A stretch of 64,000 nt of DNA from Apostichopus japonicus (lineage: Eukaryota > Echinodermata > Holothuroidea > Aspidochirotida > Stichopodidae), in contig NC_092575.1 of the NCBI RefSeq assembly GCF_037975245.1, positions 21,971,841 to 22,035,840 of the forward strand, written 5' to 3'. The notes under the pieces are model-generated. The model was given only the letters and a program-made list of their open reading frames with translations, was not told the DNA's origin and made no database searches. Positions 45,849 to 59,127 of this stretch are shown piece by piece. Numbering within the stretch: position 1 is the first letter of the stretch; each line of letters starts with the position of its first letter. A program made the position numbers and the translations under genes.

Positions 45849-46370
45849 CGTCTCAATGTGTGTTTGCCAAATTTTAACTTCGACCTTTGCAGCTTATTGC
45901 CCTAAAAGCTCAGTGAAAATAACAACGTTCTATGCAATGTTCATATTAATGATCATTATTTTTACTGAGTTATCTGTCGTTAAACATGTTGAGCTGAATA
46001 AAATTCGCCAGATGTATTAACGAGTCCGTAGATTCTACAAACTTCACTCAAAATTTGCAAGACCCGCCCGACAGATCATGCCCCAATCAATTCTTTTTTT
46101 TTTAATTAAAAACGTTAGACATAGAACTTACAAGTGATCGAAACGAGTCTATATAGGTTACAGCCTGGTGGTATGCTGATATGGGCGGTCGTAGTGATTT
46201 TACGGTAAATCGTTCGCACCATAAAGGCAACAGAAAATAAATATCTTTATTTCGATTGCGACAGCTTTTCCGTATTAACCCACCTGGTCAGAGTGCAGTA
46301 GAATACGAAACATTGAATCCGCTTCGGAAGTTTGTTTTTCGAAATTCATCAGCCAACTTGTATTGAGACT
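45849..46370 (+). mobile_element. TTAA-target MITE, copy 3
   Basis: 522 bp, TTAA on both sides, ends CGTCTCAATGTG and ATTGAGACT. Internally deleted relative to the other copies. Confidence 0.75.
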
Positions 46371-46374
46371 TTAA

Positions 46375-48960
46375 CGAAACGTTAAACTGTAGTTGCAAAT
46401 GGTCAGTGAGAATTACGTATCCAAAGGATTGTTATCATAACATGTGCGTGTTTTTATACCTCTTCAATTTTTTTTTCCGTATCAAGCATCAGCCGATGTA
46501 ATGAATGATATAGTCAACCGAGCTAATATGTAACTCTAAAATAATTTATTTTAAGAAACGATAGCTCTAAATTACCTCACGAAACGATTCCTAGTTTCTT
46601 TTAAAAGTTTTGTTTTGGAGGCGTTATTAGTTTGTGCAAACGTAGTGGGAATGTTGGTATATTATACGTGTACCATACCTATTAATGGTCATGTATAAAT
46701 TTGTAATTTAATTAATCGATATTTGAATTAATTGATAATAATGGTCGATATTAATGGTCATGTATAAAGTGTAATTTATTCATTTATATATGATTTGGTG
46801 GCACATTGATATGCACTGTGTTCCTGAATTGTACAATGAACTGCACGGCGTGACAGAAGAGGGTCTATGGGATTTGTGTTGCTTCGACTATATTTACTTC
46901 CTTACTTTCTGCTAGCTTACATGTAGGGTACAGTACTAAAAGCCCACACCGGTTTATTTGTACTCCTCCTTTCCAATAGAAGTTATACTTTATGTTATTT
47001 ACCCTTGCACTTCTGTCACTAATATGTATGATCAATAATAAAACGACACGAAACTTGTGTGGAACATCAATCTTTGTAGCAGTCTCCTTGAAAAATTCTC
47101 GGACGTAAATATGATTTAAATATTGTGTCGAAACACAATACTGAAACCAATTTGAACATTATTCCAACATTGAACAAACATTGAACAAACGTACCCCCTC
47201 CCCCGAATGATTTGCTAAAAAATGCAAGTAAACGAAGGAAGGTGAGAACGGAGGAATACAAAATTTAAAAATACTGCAGCTGCATACACATTAGTTCTCT
47301 CTTAGCCTCCGGTACCCCAGCCAATGGTTGTCTACCGTCCTATGAATGTGACATAAGGCGGTCATTACAAACATTAAACTAAGCGGTACAAATGAAAATA
47401 TTATTCAGCTTCTTGCTCTATAAATATACACGCATGAAATATTTACAATATTGTAGCATTTGCATTGAAAGCAGAGAAAAAACTGAGGAGAAAGAAGGAT
47501 ATATCTATACTTTAATTGAATTAATTACATAGTTTGCCAGTTTCTTCCAAGTTCATGGTTGTTAAAATTCGTCATATTTGATATTTCTCTCCGCTTTAAT
47601 TGTTCCACCAGAACTTAAACATAGCTTCCTCTGAAGATACCTTAAACAGCGATGCATCCTAACATGTTCGCCATGTTCGCCAAACATCGGACGTATACAT
47701 ATATGTAACTGGACAATCACTGAATAAATATTACGGAACCTAAAAATCGTATCTGCATCTTGTTTTCTCTATCTATCCTGGTACCTTCGAACTTCCGCAC
47801 ATCTATATTAGTTAAATATTAGCTTACTAGTACTGGTATTAAGATGTCTGAAGATTTGCCGTTTCAGGGAAAGAGTTGACAGTTGTAGGTATGCACAGTT
47901 TACAACAAGTTCCATATGTCACCGGAGATCAGGGATTCTTAATAAACCCGATCCGCGAAAGATGTCAACCGGTTACGCGACACAATTGGCATACCATTTT
48001 TCACCAATCAGGAATGCAGGCAAGGCATAGCGTAATGCTGAGAAAACTAAGTTCACAGTGTTTGTCGTTTAAGCTTCTGCCCTACACACGTTAAATATTA
48101 TTACTGACCCATATCATTCCATATCTGTACTATAAATCGAAATGGTGGACAATTAGTTTAGAAATCAACACACTTTGAACGTATGGGCCAAGAAGTGTTC
48201 ATTTTGTTTGTTACTTTATAACTCTATGAACTGTCTCACAAAGCCACGCATGATATAATACACATATATTTATATATGTCATATTTTCAACTAATTCGAG
48301 AACAAAAAACTCTTAAGGACTGAAAAGGAAGAAAAACAATGGTGATGATGCTGTTACAAATCTGTGCAAGCAAGTTACCAATGTCTGTCTAAGGTGGCAT
48401 ACTCCTATTATAGTCTATATCAATCCGCCCGGATGTTCTCCTTCAGGAAAATTGCCAAAATGCAGTAGCAAAACATCTTTTTGATACGTTATCAATCAGG
48501 ATCTGGTGTTTTGTGGCTTGAATAATAAAGAACATGGATGGAAGTACATGTGGTGCAAAAATTAGGTCCATTGAGGCACCTTTAGACCCGTTTACGCCTT
48601 CCAGGAGTAGCGTACGAAAATGGTTAACTACTGAGTGGAGAGGTTTGTTTACAAGTCACGAAAATTTCAGGCTCTGGTAGCAAAAACAACTACATGTTCA
48701 TGATACGGATATTGATAGTGCTTTTAAATGCCAACTTGTCAGCTATCCAGTGATGGGCAGCGTTTAGCTAGTGATAACTTTTATCTAGACTTAGAAACCA
48801 CATTACTTTGTGATTCAGTGTGTCAGTCAATGGGGCTATTAATGGGCGTATGCTACCTTAATGTTCACCAATTCCAAAAGGGCAAATATCTGTATCTGTG
48901 TGTATATAATGAGAAGCATCATGTGCGGTTGACTTTGTACATAAATGACCTAACGCTATG
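46375..48960. other. Convergent intergenic spacer
   Basis: Lies between the 3' ends of the ApoL receptor and the pseudokinase. Only short ORFs without motifs. A short direct repeat (TATTAATGGTCATGTATAAA) occurs at 46,679 and 46,751. Confidence 0.5.
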
Positions 48961-48963
48961 TAA

Positions 48964-51900
48964 TTAAAGACTGATACAAATACATTCAACCCATTGTTTG
49001 AGTCCATCATCGGTTAAATGAGGACCTATAGCGTGCTTAGTCAATTTTGAGGAAAGCTCTTCTATGTCAGGACGATTTGATTTGGGTAACGACCAACAGC
49101 GTGCCATCGCAATGTAGCTGAAAAAATAAATGATTTTGAGATATCAAAATAAATATACTGCCTGACAAACCCCTTTTCTTAGAAAAATGTAAACATTGTT
49201 TGCGCTTCTTTGTTATAATCATGACCCATTCATGTGAATTCGGTCATAAGTACTCCAAGTTTAATTCTCAAGATATTGGCAGATATATAAAGTTACATTA
49301 AGCTTTCGGAGCACCTGTAACTGCAATTTGCAAAGTTTACATCTTTGTAGCGTTAATACTCAAGTAAACTGTACTTACATAATTTGTGGACACAACTCTG
49401 GCTTTGGGAAGACATCACTGACGTCATCATGATCACTTCCATAAGCTATAGGTAGAGCGCCTGTGTAAGGAGACATAGTATTAACCATGTAATGTGGCTA
49501 TAGCCAGTAAATACATATCTAAATACTACTAACTGTAGTACAAATACATTAAGTTGAGTGAAAGTGTTTATTATATAATACCCTAACTCAACTTAATTTA
49601 TTTATTTAAGGAACATGTCCTTACCGGCAGCATTACTGATATAATGTATGAATATCTAAATTCTTGTCGGAAACAAACCATTCATATATGTATTAACTGT
49701 TCGGATGAGAAATATTTCATTTGACATTAGTACCAAATTATCACAGTCATCCTTAACAATTAAATATCTTCAAAGAAAGTGTCTGCTTCGTTACCTTGTG
49801 AAAATATTTGCCAGATTGCATATGCTGTTAGCCAAACGTCAGTAGCGGTCGTGTATTCCTCTAGACCCTGAAATTCACTTCGTTCATAAACGGATGTATA
49901 TACAGACTTCAAGAAAACACAAAACATAAACAACAGGTTAAGCTACGCATTATTATCTTGCTAGGATTCTCAAAACGTTTCATTACAATGTCGGGGCGAA
50001 CTTTCTCTATAATTGCCCTTTTCTCTGGTTATTAAACATGGTTCAGCACAAACTTTTCACCATAATTTTGATAAAAGGATGAATGAAGCGCGGCTTGGAA
50101 TCTTGAAAAAATGTTTTTTTTTCTGGACAGAAACATGAGCGCTTAATTCAGATATACCACCACAGTTAAAACGCAGATATGCCTATAGGCGACTTTACCT
50201 CTAAATTAAAGAATTAAGGTTGAAAATGGTTATAGGGACATTTCAGACAACAAACAGTTAATTGCTCATTCTTGGAACTTTAAATTAGGTGAAATATTGT
50301 TATGACACCGTACCTTTTATTTCCCTAAAATAATAATAAATTTATGTCAAGATCTGTAATGTCCACATTAATAAGATCTAGAAACGTATGGACCTTATAT
50401 ATATGGGCACTACATACTAAAAACTCATTCATTCGGCAGATAAATATGAACTTCATGATAAATACCTTCGTCTTTATGGATTCCAAGAAACATAAAGCAT
50501 CTTTCCTCAGACAAAAATCAAATAACTTGCAATTTTTGTCATTCGTTAGTAGTATATTTGCAATGGATAGAGATGGATGAGAAAACTAGAATAGAAAATG
50601 GAAGAAATACTATTAAATGGTGAAAGCTAATTTGTATAAGGAAGTATAGTCCTATTAGGTTGACGCAGACTTGTGACGTCACAGGTGTTGACAATTTTTC
50701 TATGCACAAATAAACCTGGATCTGCATGCGCAAACCTCCCTAATTAGAATTTGCCAAGTTTCAAAGGAACAATTTCTGTCCAAACTAGGCCTAAATAATA
50801 AACCATGACTGTAAACGTCCCTAATCGCGAACTAAACTCATGACTATGTTTGTCGAACTACATTATTCCTGCACATTCTTACAGGTGAACATATAAAACT
50901 CAACTTTTTCGCTAAAAGAACAGATTAAGTTATGTTGTACAGAATCACATATCGACATGTGTGGTTAGAATTCCTCACTTAAAGTGACTGTATCAAAACT
51001 TGACCATGTGTGTGATCTCCATGGCTGCTCAATACGCATGTCTTACTCATAAATCAGTACAGACACATTCCGTAGTAATTTAATCTTGCAGTCTGATTCC
51101 TCTACGATCGAATAACGAATCTTTAACCGAATCTTTAAGCTTTTCGCTAAGAGAACCGATTAAGTTCTGTTATGCAGAATCGTACATTGACATTTGTAGT
51201 TGAAATTCCTCACATAAAGGGACTGTGTCAAAACTTGACAATGTGTGTGGTCAAGCTGTGGTCCTTTATATGGCCTCTCCGTATACATGTCTTACTCAGA
51301 AATAAGTAAAAATACATTCCGTAGTAAGTTAATCTTGCAGTCCGATCCCTCTACGATCGTGTAACGAATCTTTAACCGAGGTAGGCCTATAACATCGGAC
51401 ATCGAATTCAAGTATAATGATATGAACAAATCCGGTACAAAAAATTATGTTGAACGAACAAAATCTTAGAAAGAGTTCAAATGAGCTTAGAAACAATGAC
51501 AACTTACCCCTTGTGATAATATAAACGCCATCCCTGAAGCAGTTTGAAGTAAATATTGTAGCAGTTCCTTCACAAGTGTTACCATATCATCTGTTAGACG
51601 TTTTTGTAGTTCATAAGCAGACAGCGTCACATGATCTTGTAACGTCTCCATCTTAGAGTATGTTTGAATAATGTAAACCTGATCTACATGGTAAAGAAAC
51701 ACAATGTCGTATAGTAAAAGAACAATTCAAAATGCAAAATGCCATTTCACTTTCGATCAGTTATTTTGGGAGTTTTTCTTTCCCCCTAAACTTGGGATGC
51801 TCGTTGTATTACAGCTTCCTTAAAAAAAATACGTCTATGTAACATACAAGTTTTAAACCTATAAAACTATGGAAAAACGAACTAAGTAGAATGATATACC

Positions 51901-53212
51901 AGGATTATAAGTGCGCTCTTCGCATACATTTACCAGACTGAGTGTGATGTTGCAAGAGCATGTAATACAATATAATTTCACGACAATCGCCATTCTTTTT
52001 TATATCTGTTCCTTACTTCTCTTGACAATTTAAATTTAAACAATGTAATGGCAAAATAAAAATAAATTATCACAAAGTAAATAATAATATTCTCAGATGC
52101 ATTTCAAATTGTATTTTTTTTAACACATACTGTTGTACAGCGGAATAGTCAATCCATTTTTAAAAACTGCTCTTTACCCAAATGATGATATATTCCAGAC
52201 AATGGCAAAGTTATTATAGAGAAAACAACAAAGTCATATCATGTGATACATAACGAATAATATATAAACTAACCGTTCAGATAACAAGATCCAAGGCATT
52301 TCAAGATGTGGGTGACGCTGGTATTTTAGTGAACTCCTTCGCAAATACATCCCATTCGTGTTGCTGAGTATCTGTTTTCGATTCTAGCATATCAAGAAAC
52401 GGTAGAGACGGTATAATTCCAGCATAATTAAAGTTCCAACAGCTTACCAATTATGCACAAAAGATACCAACGAAATAATTCAGGAAATTGGAACAAACGT
52501 TTTTCCTACATGTGCTGCTTTATCCTACATATTCTTCTCGACTGAATGTAAAGAATCTCCGACTGACCCTTTTGCCCGACTGATGATGGGAGGTTTTTTT
52601 TGGGGGGGGGGTGCCCCATCTTCCGACACTGACACCACGTTGATTCCTTTGCAATGTGTTGGCCTTTGCACTTGTCGTGGATCAGTAGATGAAAGGAGCC
52701 CAAAAGACTTTAAACGTCTTAACGAATTTTTAAAAAGATAGCGTAATGTATACAAATTTGTGGAATCTCTTCTCATATATCAGAGATGATTTCACTTGTT
52801 ATTTGTAATTACCGTGATAAGGTTAAACGTTATGGTTTGTGGATATTTTTTGTGCCTGAACTCGCTTGGCGTGTTTATTAACATGTCCTGTTCACTATCA
52901 TGTCTTATTTTCAAATCGATTAGATTTTAAATAAACGCTATTGGTACAGTCCCACGAGGCCTGTAAATGTGGGTTTTAAACACCCGTTTACGTAGCCAAC
53001 TTACCAGACTCAGTATTATATATATAACAAAGGTAATTACTCACTTGCAGCCTGGCAGATGAACACATATTTCATGGTATCTAGCTTTGCGGAAAACGCC
53101 ACAAGCCATCTATCAGATATATGTCCCTTCGAAAGTCGGGATATGAAACGAATTTGGTTATCTTTGATTGTTTCCAAATCAAACATTTCATCGTCAATAG
53201 CAGAATACTCCT
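48964..53212 (-). CDS. Receptor-type pseudokinase domain, 5' exons uncertain
   Basis: Seven minus-strand exons: 53,045-53,212, 52,274-52,371, 51,508-51,683, 50,466-50,585, 49,795-49,906, 49,379-49,460 and 48,964-49,117 (stop). Phases agree except inside the second exon. The order follows a protein kinase: N-lobe start (IRFISRLSKG), helix C region (EWDVFAKEFTKI), THILKCLGSCY, hinge (VYIIQTYS), helix E (LQTASGMAFILSQG), catalytic loop, activation segment, TATDVWLTAYAIWQIFSQG (helix F), and a C-terminal ARCWSLPKSNRPDIEEL like the CW...RP motif of receptor tyrosine kinases. Catalytic residues are gone: the VAIK lysine site reads VFICQ, HRD is HPS (HPSLSIAN), DFG is DFC. Inferred role: catalytically dead signalling adaptor. 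The only upstream receptor on this strand is copy B (56-62.7 kb), the likely ectodomain. Confidence 0.7.
49795..49906 (-). CDS. Helix-F exon of the pseudokinase
   Basis: 37 codons plus one base. FQGLEEYTTATDVW corresponds to the end of the activation segment and the invariant Asp of helix F (DVW). Confidence 0.75.
50466..50585 (-). CDS. Catalytic-loop exon of the pseudokinase
   Basis: Exactly 40 codons, phase 0, acceptor ttctattctag. FSHPSLSIANILL takes the place of the HRDLAARN loop (catalytic Asp is Ser, loop Asn kept) and KLFDFCL takes the place of DFG (Asp kept, Gly is Cys). Confidence 0.8.
50900..51380. repeat. Tandem duplication of about 235 bp in a pseudokinase intron
   Basis: 50,915-51,130 aligns to 51,145-51,380 (shared CGTAGTAA, TCTTGCAGTC, CTCTACGATCG and ACGAATCTTTAACCGA). 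Non-coding. Confidence 0.8.
52274..52371 (-). pseudogene. Pseudokinase helix-C exon with a one-base frame break
   Basis: 98 nt, whereas the flanking phases require 96 or 99. The first half reads to KEFTKIPA in one frame and THILKCLGSCYLN in the next; a single missing base near 52,315 explains both. Either a real null allele or a sequence error. Confidence 0.7.
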
Positions 53213-54760
53213 CTGTGAAGGAAGAATATTCAGCACCACATTGTTATCATTATTAAATTTACCTTGGCATCCTTCAAATACATTATTCCTTTAGACAAAA
53301 CTGGTTTATCGAGGCTAAGGTTTGATGGAAATAACATAAATATATCATTCAATTAAAAGCGAAAGCTTATATAACTATTAAACCCTTTAATCGATCAAAG
53401 TAACGAATTGTTTCAGTAATAATGATAAATAAATAATGCTATTGTTTTTATTTTATTTATTTTTATTTATAACTACGTTTCATTTGATTCTTAGATATAT
53501 TTCATATCGCTTTCATAAATCAATATAGAATAAGGCACACATCTACTAAACTAACAAACTAAACGAAATGAATAAATAAGTGAATAAATAAAGAAAAAGG
53601 CATATAAGGTCTGCAAATGGTTCGATTTGTTTAAAGATTATTCCGTTCCGTTAAATCACGATGTCAATAGAGGACGTAAATTACGCTGTGTACAATATAT
53701 GTTTTCAATAGACTGTTTATTTTTAGAAGAAGCTTATTATATCATACATTATTTTAATGTATTAAAATACATAAATAGATTGGTCAACAATAATATAATA
53801 ACTGTACTGTGTATTAAATATGCTATGAGATACACATGTTTAAAAAGATATGCTGTATACCTTCTTGATTACTTTCTTTGATAAAGTAGGGCGTCTTTAT
53901 CTTTCGTTCGTAACTTGAAGAAGTTTGGCGTTGATTTTTTCCATAGTTTCGTCTTCTAAGTATTCAATCAAATAAACGGGGCCGTTGGTTTGAATAAGAA
54001 GAGCTTACCAATTACGCACAACGGATACCAACGAAATAATTCAGGAAATTGGAAAAAACGTTTTTCCTACATGTGTTGCTTTAAATGATTGAATAATTGG
54101 GTGTTCACCAATAAGAAGAGCATCCATAAAATGGCAGAAAGAAAGATGATTGATGGAATATTTTAGTTTAATATTTGAGATGTAGACCAAATAGAATCGC
54201 ATTTAGTAGTGGAGATATGTTTCTCGGTAAACAGGTTTTGAAGAAAATACAAATTTTCCCACAGTTCGAAACAGTGCATTTGTCAATACTTGACTCAACC
54301 TCGTGGAAAGTGAAGCAATATTTTCGATATAAGTTTTCTTTCCGTAAAACTCACCCATACGGAGTTTTTATCTTCCGGTCGTAAGGTGCTTGGTGCTTAT
54401 TTTCTCCAAAATAGCTGCGTCATTGTAGTGTTTTATCAAAATAAGGTAGACACAGAGTTTCCAACATTGGTTGAAGTAACCGTAAAAAGGGATGAAACGA
54501 AAAGCTAGTTAAAAATTGGTTTTGTCGCATCGTATTCACATTCGTTGAGATGATTATTACAAAATATAGTTCTTCTTCTTATTTTTATTCAAAATAAGAT
54601 TACATTGATCAAACAGAGGTACTTTTCCAGAATTTTTCAATAAAGTGAATCTTAATACGCGAGTTTTTAACACATTTGGTTCGATCATCAATGTTCAACC
54701 GCCTTATTACCTTTCATATCAGTATGACAACCGCTGGCATAAAATCTGTAATTTATCGGC
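53213..54760. other. AT-rich spacer upstream of the pseudokinase exons
   Basis: 53,420-53,600 is very AT-rich. 54,000-54,085 repeats 52,437-52,510 (shared AACGAAATAATTCAGGAAATTGG). On the minus strand, 53,900-53,990 and 54,370-54,450 are diverged relatives of each other and weakly of the helix-C exon region, possibly decayed exon duplicates. No confident exon. Confidence 0.4.
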
Positions 54761-54769
54761 AAAAGGTGA

Positions 54770-55300
54770 ACTCATTTTTAATGTCAAGAGACATACGGTA
54801 CTTTATCACGAAGAAATTTACATAATTCAATTCAAAATGTTCTTTGAAAACATTGAGTTATTAGTAGATATTACACCATGCTATATATGTTAGTCCGTTA
54901 CTCTTTTTCTGTATAACACAGAAACAATTTTTAATGTCAGAACTAATTTTTAATGTCAAGAGACATACGGTACTTTGACAAATATCAGGAAGAAATTTAC
55001 ATAATTCAATTCAAAATGTTCTTTGAAAACATTGAGTTATTAGTAGATATTACACCATGCTATATATGTTAGTCCGTTACTCTTTTGCTGTATAACACAG
55101 AAACAATTTTTAATGTCAGAACTAATTTTTAATGTCAAGAGACATACGGTACTTTGTCAAATATCAGGAAGAAATTTACATAATTCAATTCAAAATGTTC
55201 TTTGAAAACATTGAGTTATTAGTAGATATTACACCATGCTGTATATGTTGGTCCATTACTCTTTTGCTGTATAACACAGAAACAATGTACCTATTGATGA
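54770..55300 (+). repeat. Three tandem units of about 175-181 bp
   Basis: Units start at about 54,776, 54,947 and 55,128 with TTTTAATGTCAAGAGACATA and share AAATGTTCTTTGAAAACATTG and GTATAACACAGAAAC. The first is shorter. Confidence 0.9.
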
Positions 55301-56813
55301 GTACATCGCCAACGTCTTCTTCGTCTCTGACTATCGTATCTGTTGAAAGTCAATATCAGAATGATTCGAAGACATTGCGAAATACATACAATTCTTATTC
55401 GTATCATTACATTTCAGGAGAGAGAATATCTCATATATTACCATATACCTAGTCAAGCAACAGTCCCCCTATACGTAATGTAGCTATCAATACACCTTAA
55501 AAGCATTTCTAATGTTATTATCAGAATAAAATAAGACAAGTGAAATAGAAGTGAAAGACCATCATCTGAGAAAAGGGAATTTATTATATTAACAAGGTTA
55601 CTAAATGAAGTTCCAACGTTAGGGGAGTAAAGCAAACGGATCTAATATAAGAAATATAAAACAATTAAACGAAAGATCACCGAATATAGCCGATGTTGAC
55701 TCAATGGTCCGAAGAACGTGATACTATCTAAAAGTGTAAACGTTATAACATTATATTGATTGTCAAAATTTTCGGCCAGGCGAATCAAAATTGTATTATG
55801 TCTCACGTTCTGTAATGTTTATCTGATCCCAACAAGGTGATCTACTTTTAGTTATCTAGCGGTGCAACTGTAAAATAAAGCCATTTTCATTATTTTGCCT
55901 AAAATGCTTGATAATTGTTCAAATTAGTTGGTGATACTTTCCTTGTAAGGAAAGTATAGTCACGTTTTGTAAAAGAAAACACGCAAAGAAAGTTATGTTT
56001 ATTCTCAATCCAGTTTAAAAATATACTGAATTTAAAAGTAAATTTTCGGTAAACTAACACAAAGTAATGAAGAACTCAACGAAACACTTTTATATTGAAA
56101 TCAACGTTATGTTCTTTGAGGAAAGAATACGTGTCTCAGAACAAAAAGTTGGGAGTACTTGACAATTATAACTGAGTGAATCGTTAGTTACCTTCTCTAG
56201 CTGAAAATGTTTCTTCTTCCTAGGCAAAGCATAGACACATGATTCACTTTGCCTGATAATTTAACAAAATCAAATCAATAACAATCAGTTTTATGTAGAA
56301 GAATTGTTAACTTCATCAATGTGCAGCCAAATATCGCGTTTAAACGTTTGCAAAACGAGTACAGAACAAGAAATGAGAAGAAACTAACTTACAGATGTTT
56401 TGAATGATCTGTTGCTGTGAAAGAAGACAGAGGTACAGAGCTTTGTATTTTGTAGTCTTATGCATACAATGATAAGTACAACGAGATGTGTAGAATATGT
56501 AAAGGAGTGATCGTTGTTTGTAATATGCCAGAAAGTAACACACTAATATCAACTAGAACAAACACCGGAAAGTAAATAGAAACATACTCCTGCCTCCACA
56601 TTGAACAGTGGAGGAGGGGTTCTTCCGTTCCCTGTTCCTAAGCTTATGGATAGATAAAGTAAAATTATAGACATCAACTGGCCGTTGTAAGCGTTACTCC
56701 TCTATATATTACATTAAAAAACTTTCTAAAATAAAGAAAGCAGAGGAACCCTCGTCGACCCTTCTATTTACTGTCTGCATAATTTCTGAATCAAAAGAGC
56801 TAGGATTTCTCAC

Positions 56814-56978
56814 CTCTATTTCGCCAAAGCCTGAAGTAGTAAATTACGCTGAGAGGAATAATTGTCATCAGAGTGAGGAAACCCGCCAAGAACGTTGCAA
56901 TAGCTAGCAAACCACGTGATTCTGTGTGTACAATCAAAATGCCAATATTTGTTTCTCCGTCATTAGTTATATATACAT
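56814..56978 (-). CDS. Membrane exon, copy B
   Basis: GLLAIATFLAGFLTLMTIIP helix followed by RLWRNRG; same boundaries as copy A and a stronger donor (GAG/gtgaga). Confidence 0.75.
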
Positions 56979-57588
56979 CTTTTATTCGATTTACGTTTCT
57001 TTTGCAGAACAGAGCGTACAGTTGCAATGTCATTGTGATTTTGGTGATACTCCACTACTGGTATTATATGATAAATTTCGCTTCTCAAACATGCCTTGGT
57101 TTATTTTAGTAAAAACAAAGTTGACTTAACTTAAACTTAAAGGCTGAAACTGAATGATGTTTTTTCAACGACATGTACTTACCATCGATAGTAAGGGAGA
57201 CTGTTACTGAATATTCAAGACTCTCATGTCCGTTCCCAATGCATGTGATATTAGCGAAGTCGACAGATGGACGAACAATAATAAATTTTTCAGTTGTTTT
57301 TTGTTGAAGTTGTATGTACCGGCCATGAACTCATTCTCTGGAACGTTCGTAAATTCTGAAAGTTCTTGAACGGTTACATGAAAATTTAGAACAGGGAAAA
57401 AACTTCTACATATTTATTATATGTAAATTTCGGTTCCCTCTGGGACCTTCCTCAGAAAGACTGTTAGTGCAAATGAATACAACTAAAGTACCAGAAACAC
57501 CATTGTTAATAACATCTTCTCAAAAACAAGGGCTTAGGACGGAGGGATTACATGGTTTACTGAAGATGTAAGGGTCGAGTAGTCCATA

Positions 57589-57589
<1 letters not shown>

Positions 57590-57653
<64 letters not shown>
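57590..57653. repeat. TA microsatellite
   Basis: Pure (TA)n inside the insertion that broke the copy B second Ig exon. Confidence 0.95.
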
Positions 57654-57656
<3 letters not shown>

Positions 57657-57700
57657 GATAATCGTAATGAGTTAGAAAATAAAGAACAGTGAAAAAACTT

Positions 57701-57777
57701 CCAGCCTCCACCGGGATTCGAATCCGGGCCCCCCGCTTTGTACGCGGACACCCTAACCAACTAGGTCAAAGACGCTG
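57701..57777 (-). other. tRNA-like sequence, probable SINE head
   Basis: Minus strand has an A-box-like TAGTTGGTTAGGGTG, a CCGC/GCGG anticodon-like stem and a B-box-like GGATTCGAATCC. Acceptor and T stems each contain a mismatch, so it is likely a tRNA-derived SINE or tRNA pseudogene rather than a working tRNA. Confidence 0.55.
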
Positions 57778-57925
57778 ATTGTATGTCCAGAGGTTCGAAA
57801 CCGGTAAGGAAGGTCGTAATTCCACTGTAGGCGTTTGCCACCTGTATCGAACAATACTAGTTCTGTTTTGGTGACATATTTTGCCTTACTCTAGAGATCA
57901 AACATGATGCTAACCAACTCGGTTA

Positions 57926-57927
<2 letters not shown>

Positions 57928-57998
<71 letters not shown>
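57928..57998. repeat. TA microsatellite
   Basis: Ends the inserted block; copy A-like receptor sequence resumes at about 58,010. Confidence 0.95.
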
Positions 57999-57999
<1 letters not shown>

Positions 58000-58059
58000 A
58001 TCATTTACGAAGCATTTGACTCAATGGATGTGGGCACAGCAATGGTAAAGTTTCGGTAC

Positions 58060-58350
58060 CTTTCACTGTAAAGTTGTAAACTGCTAGGACATTCCCGAGT
58101 TCTGAACAACTGTACACGCCTTCGTCAACAATTCTTACAGGATATATTATGATGGAATAGTTGTTTGATGAGATTACTATGTTATCCAGATCACGGCTCC
58201 TGACCGACCGTAGGCCTGTAAATAGCACACCAGCTGAATGATCATCATGCTTCTGCCATAGAGCACTATTAATGTCGGTGGCATCGCAACCTAGTTCTGC
58301 CTTATCCCAGATGTGTTTCTCGACTTTTTCGGGTTTAACCTCTCGTGCTT
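58060..58350 (-). CDS. V-like Ig exon, copy B
   Basis: Same length and phase as the copy A exon, fully open, with ELGCDAT, ALWQK and DEGVYSC. Differences from copy A cluster near the 3' end (ELGNVLAVYNFTVKG). Confidence 0.85.
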
Positions 58351-58427
58351 CTGCAAGCAGATGAAGAAATCCGCATTGGTTGTTCCAACATTATATATAT
58401 TAATCAGCAATCAGTGATGTATGTTAA

Positions 58428-59127
58428 AGTCTCAATAGGTGTTTGCTGAAGAATTTCGAAAAACAAACTTACGAAGTAGATTCAATGTTTCTTATTATAA
58501 ATGCACTCTGACCAGATGGGTTTATTAGAGAAATGTTGTCGCAATCTAAGAAAGACATTTATTTTATTTTGCTCTTATGACTCGAACGATTTACCGTAAA
58601 ATCACTGCGAACGCCCATATATGCATGTTCAATAAACAAATGTAACAAATTAGTCTTCACATGCGGCCCGATGAAGATATTAACGAAGTCCTACACACGT
58701 ATCATCCACTTTTTACAATTCCACGGAGGAACATCTGAAAACACCTGTTTATTCATTGCGATGGAAGGAAATGTCACAATTTTGCAAGCTACATCGGTAA
58801 CACTGAGAGAAAGATACAAGAGCAGGACTTAATTCAGGCTAGCCACGAAAGTAAAAGTTAGTCTAGGCCTAACGGTCGTAAACAAAAAAGAGGGATTTGA
58901 TTGGCGCATGATCGGTTAGGCGGGGCTTGCAAATTTTGATTGGAGTTTGTAGAATCTACTGACTAGTTAATAAATCTGGCGAATTTTATTCAGCTCAAAC
59001 TTCTTAATGACACATAACTCTTAATACTGATATGAAAGTTGCATAAAACGGCGTCATTTTTACTGAACTTTTAGTTCAGTAAGCTGGAATGGTCGAATTT
59101 TAAATTTGGCAAACACGTATTGAGACT
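58428..59127 (-). mobile_element. TTAA-target MITE, copy 4
   Basis: 700 bp with TTAA on both sides; at the same position as copy 1 relative to the V-like exon. Confidence 0.8.

Noticed and set aside
55330-55385. Possible acidic minus-strand micro-exon upstream of the pseudokinase
   Set aside because: Splice sites look plausible but the exit phase does not match the next exon and there is no paralogue to support it.
57701-57777. Functional tRNA gene
   Set aside because: Mismatches in the acceptor and T stems and an ill-placed anticodon loop; better explained as a SINE head.
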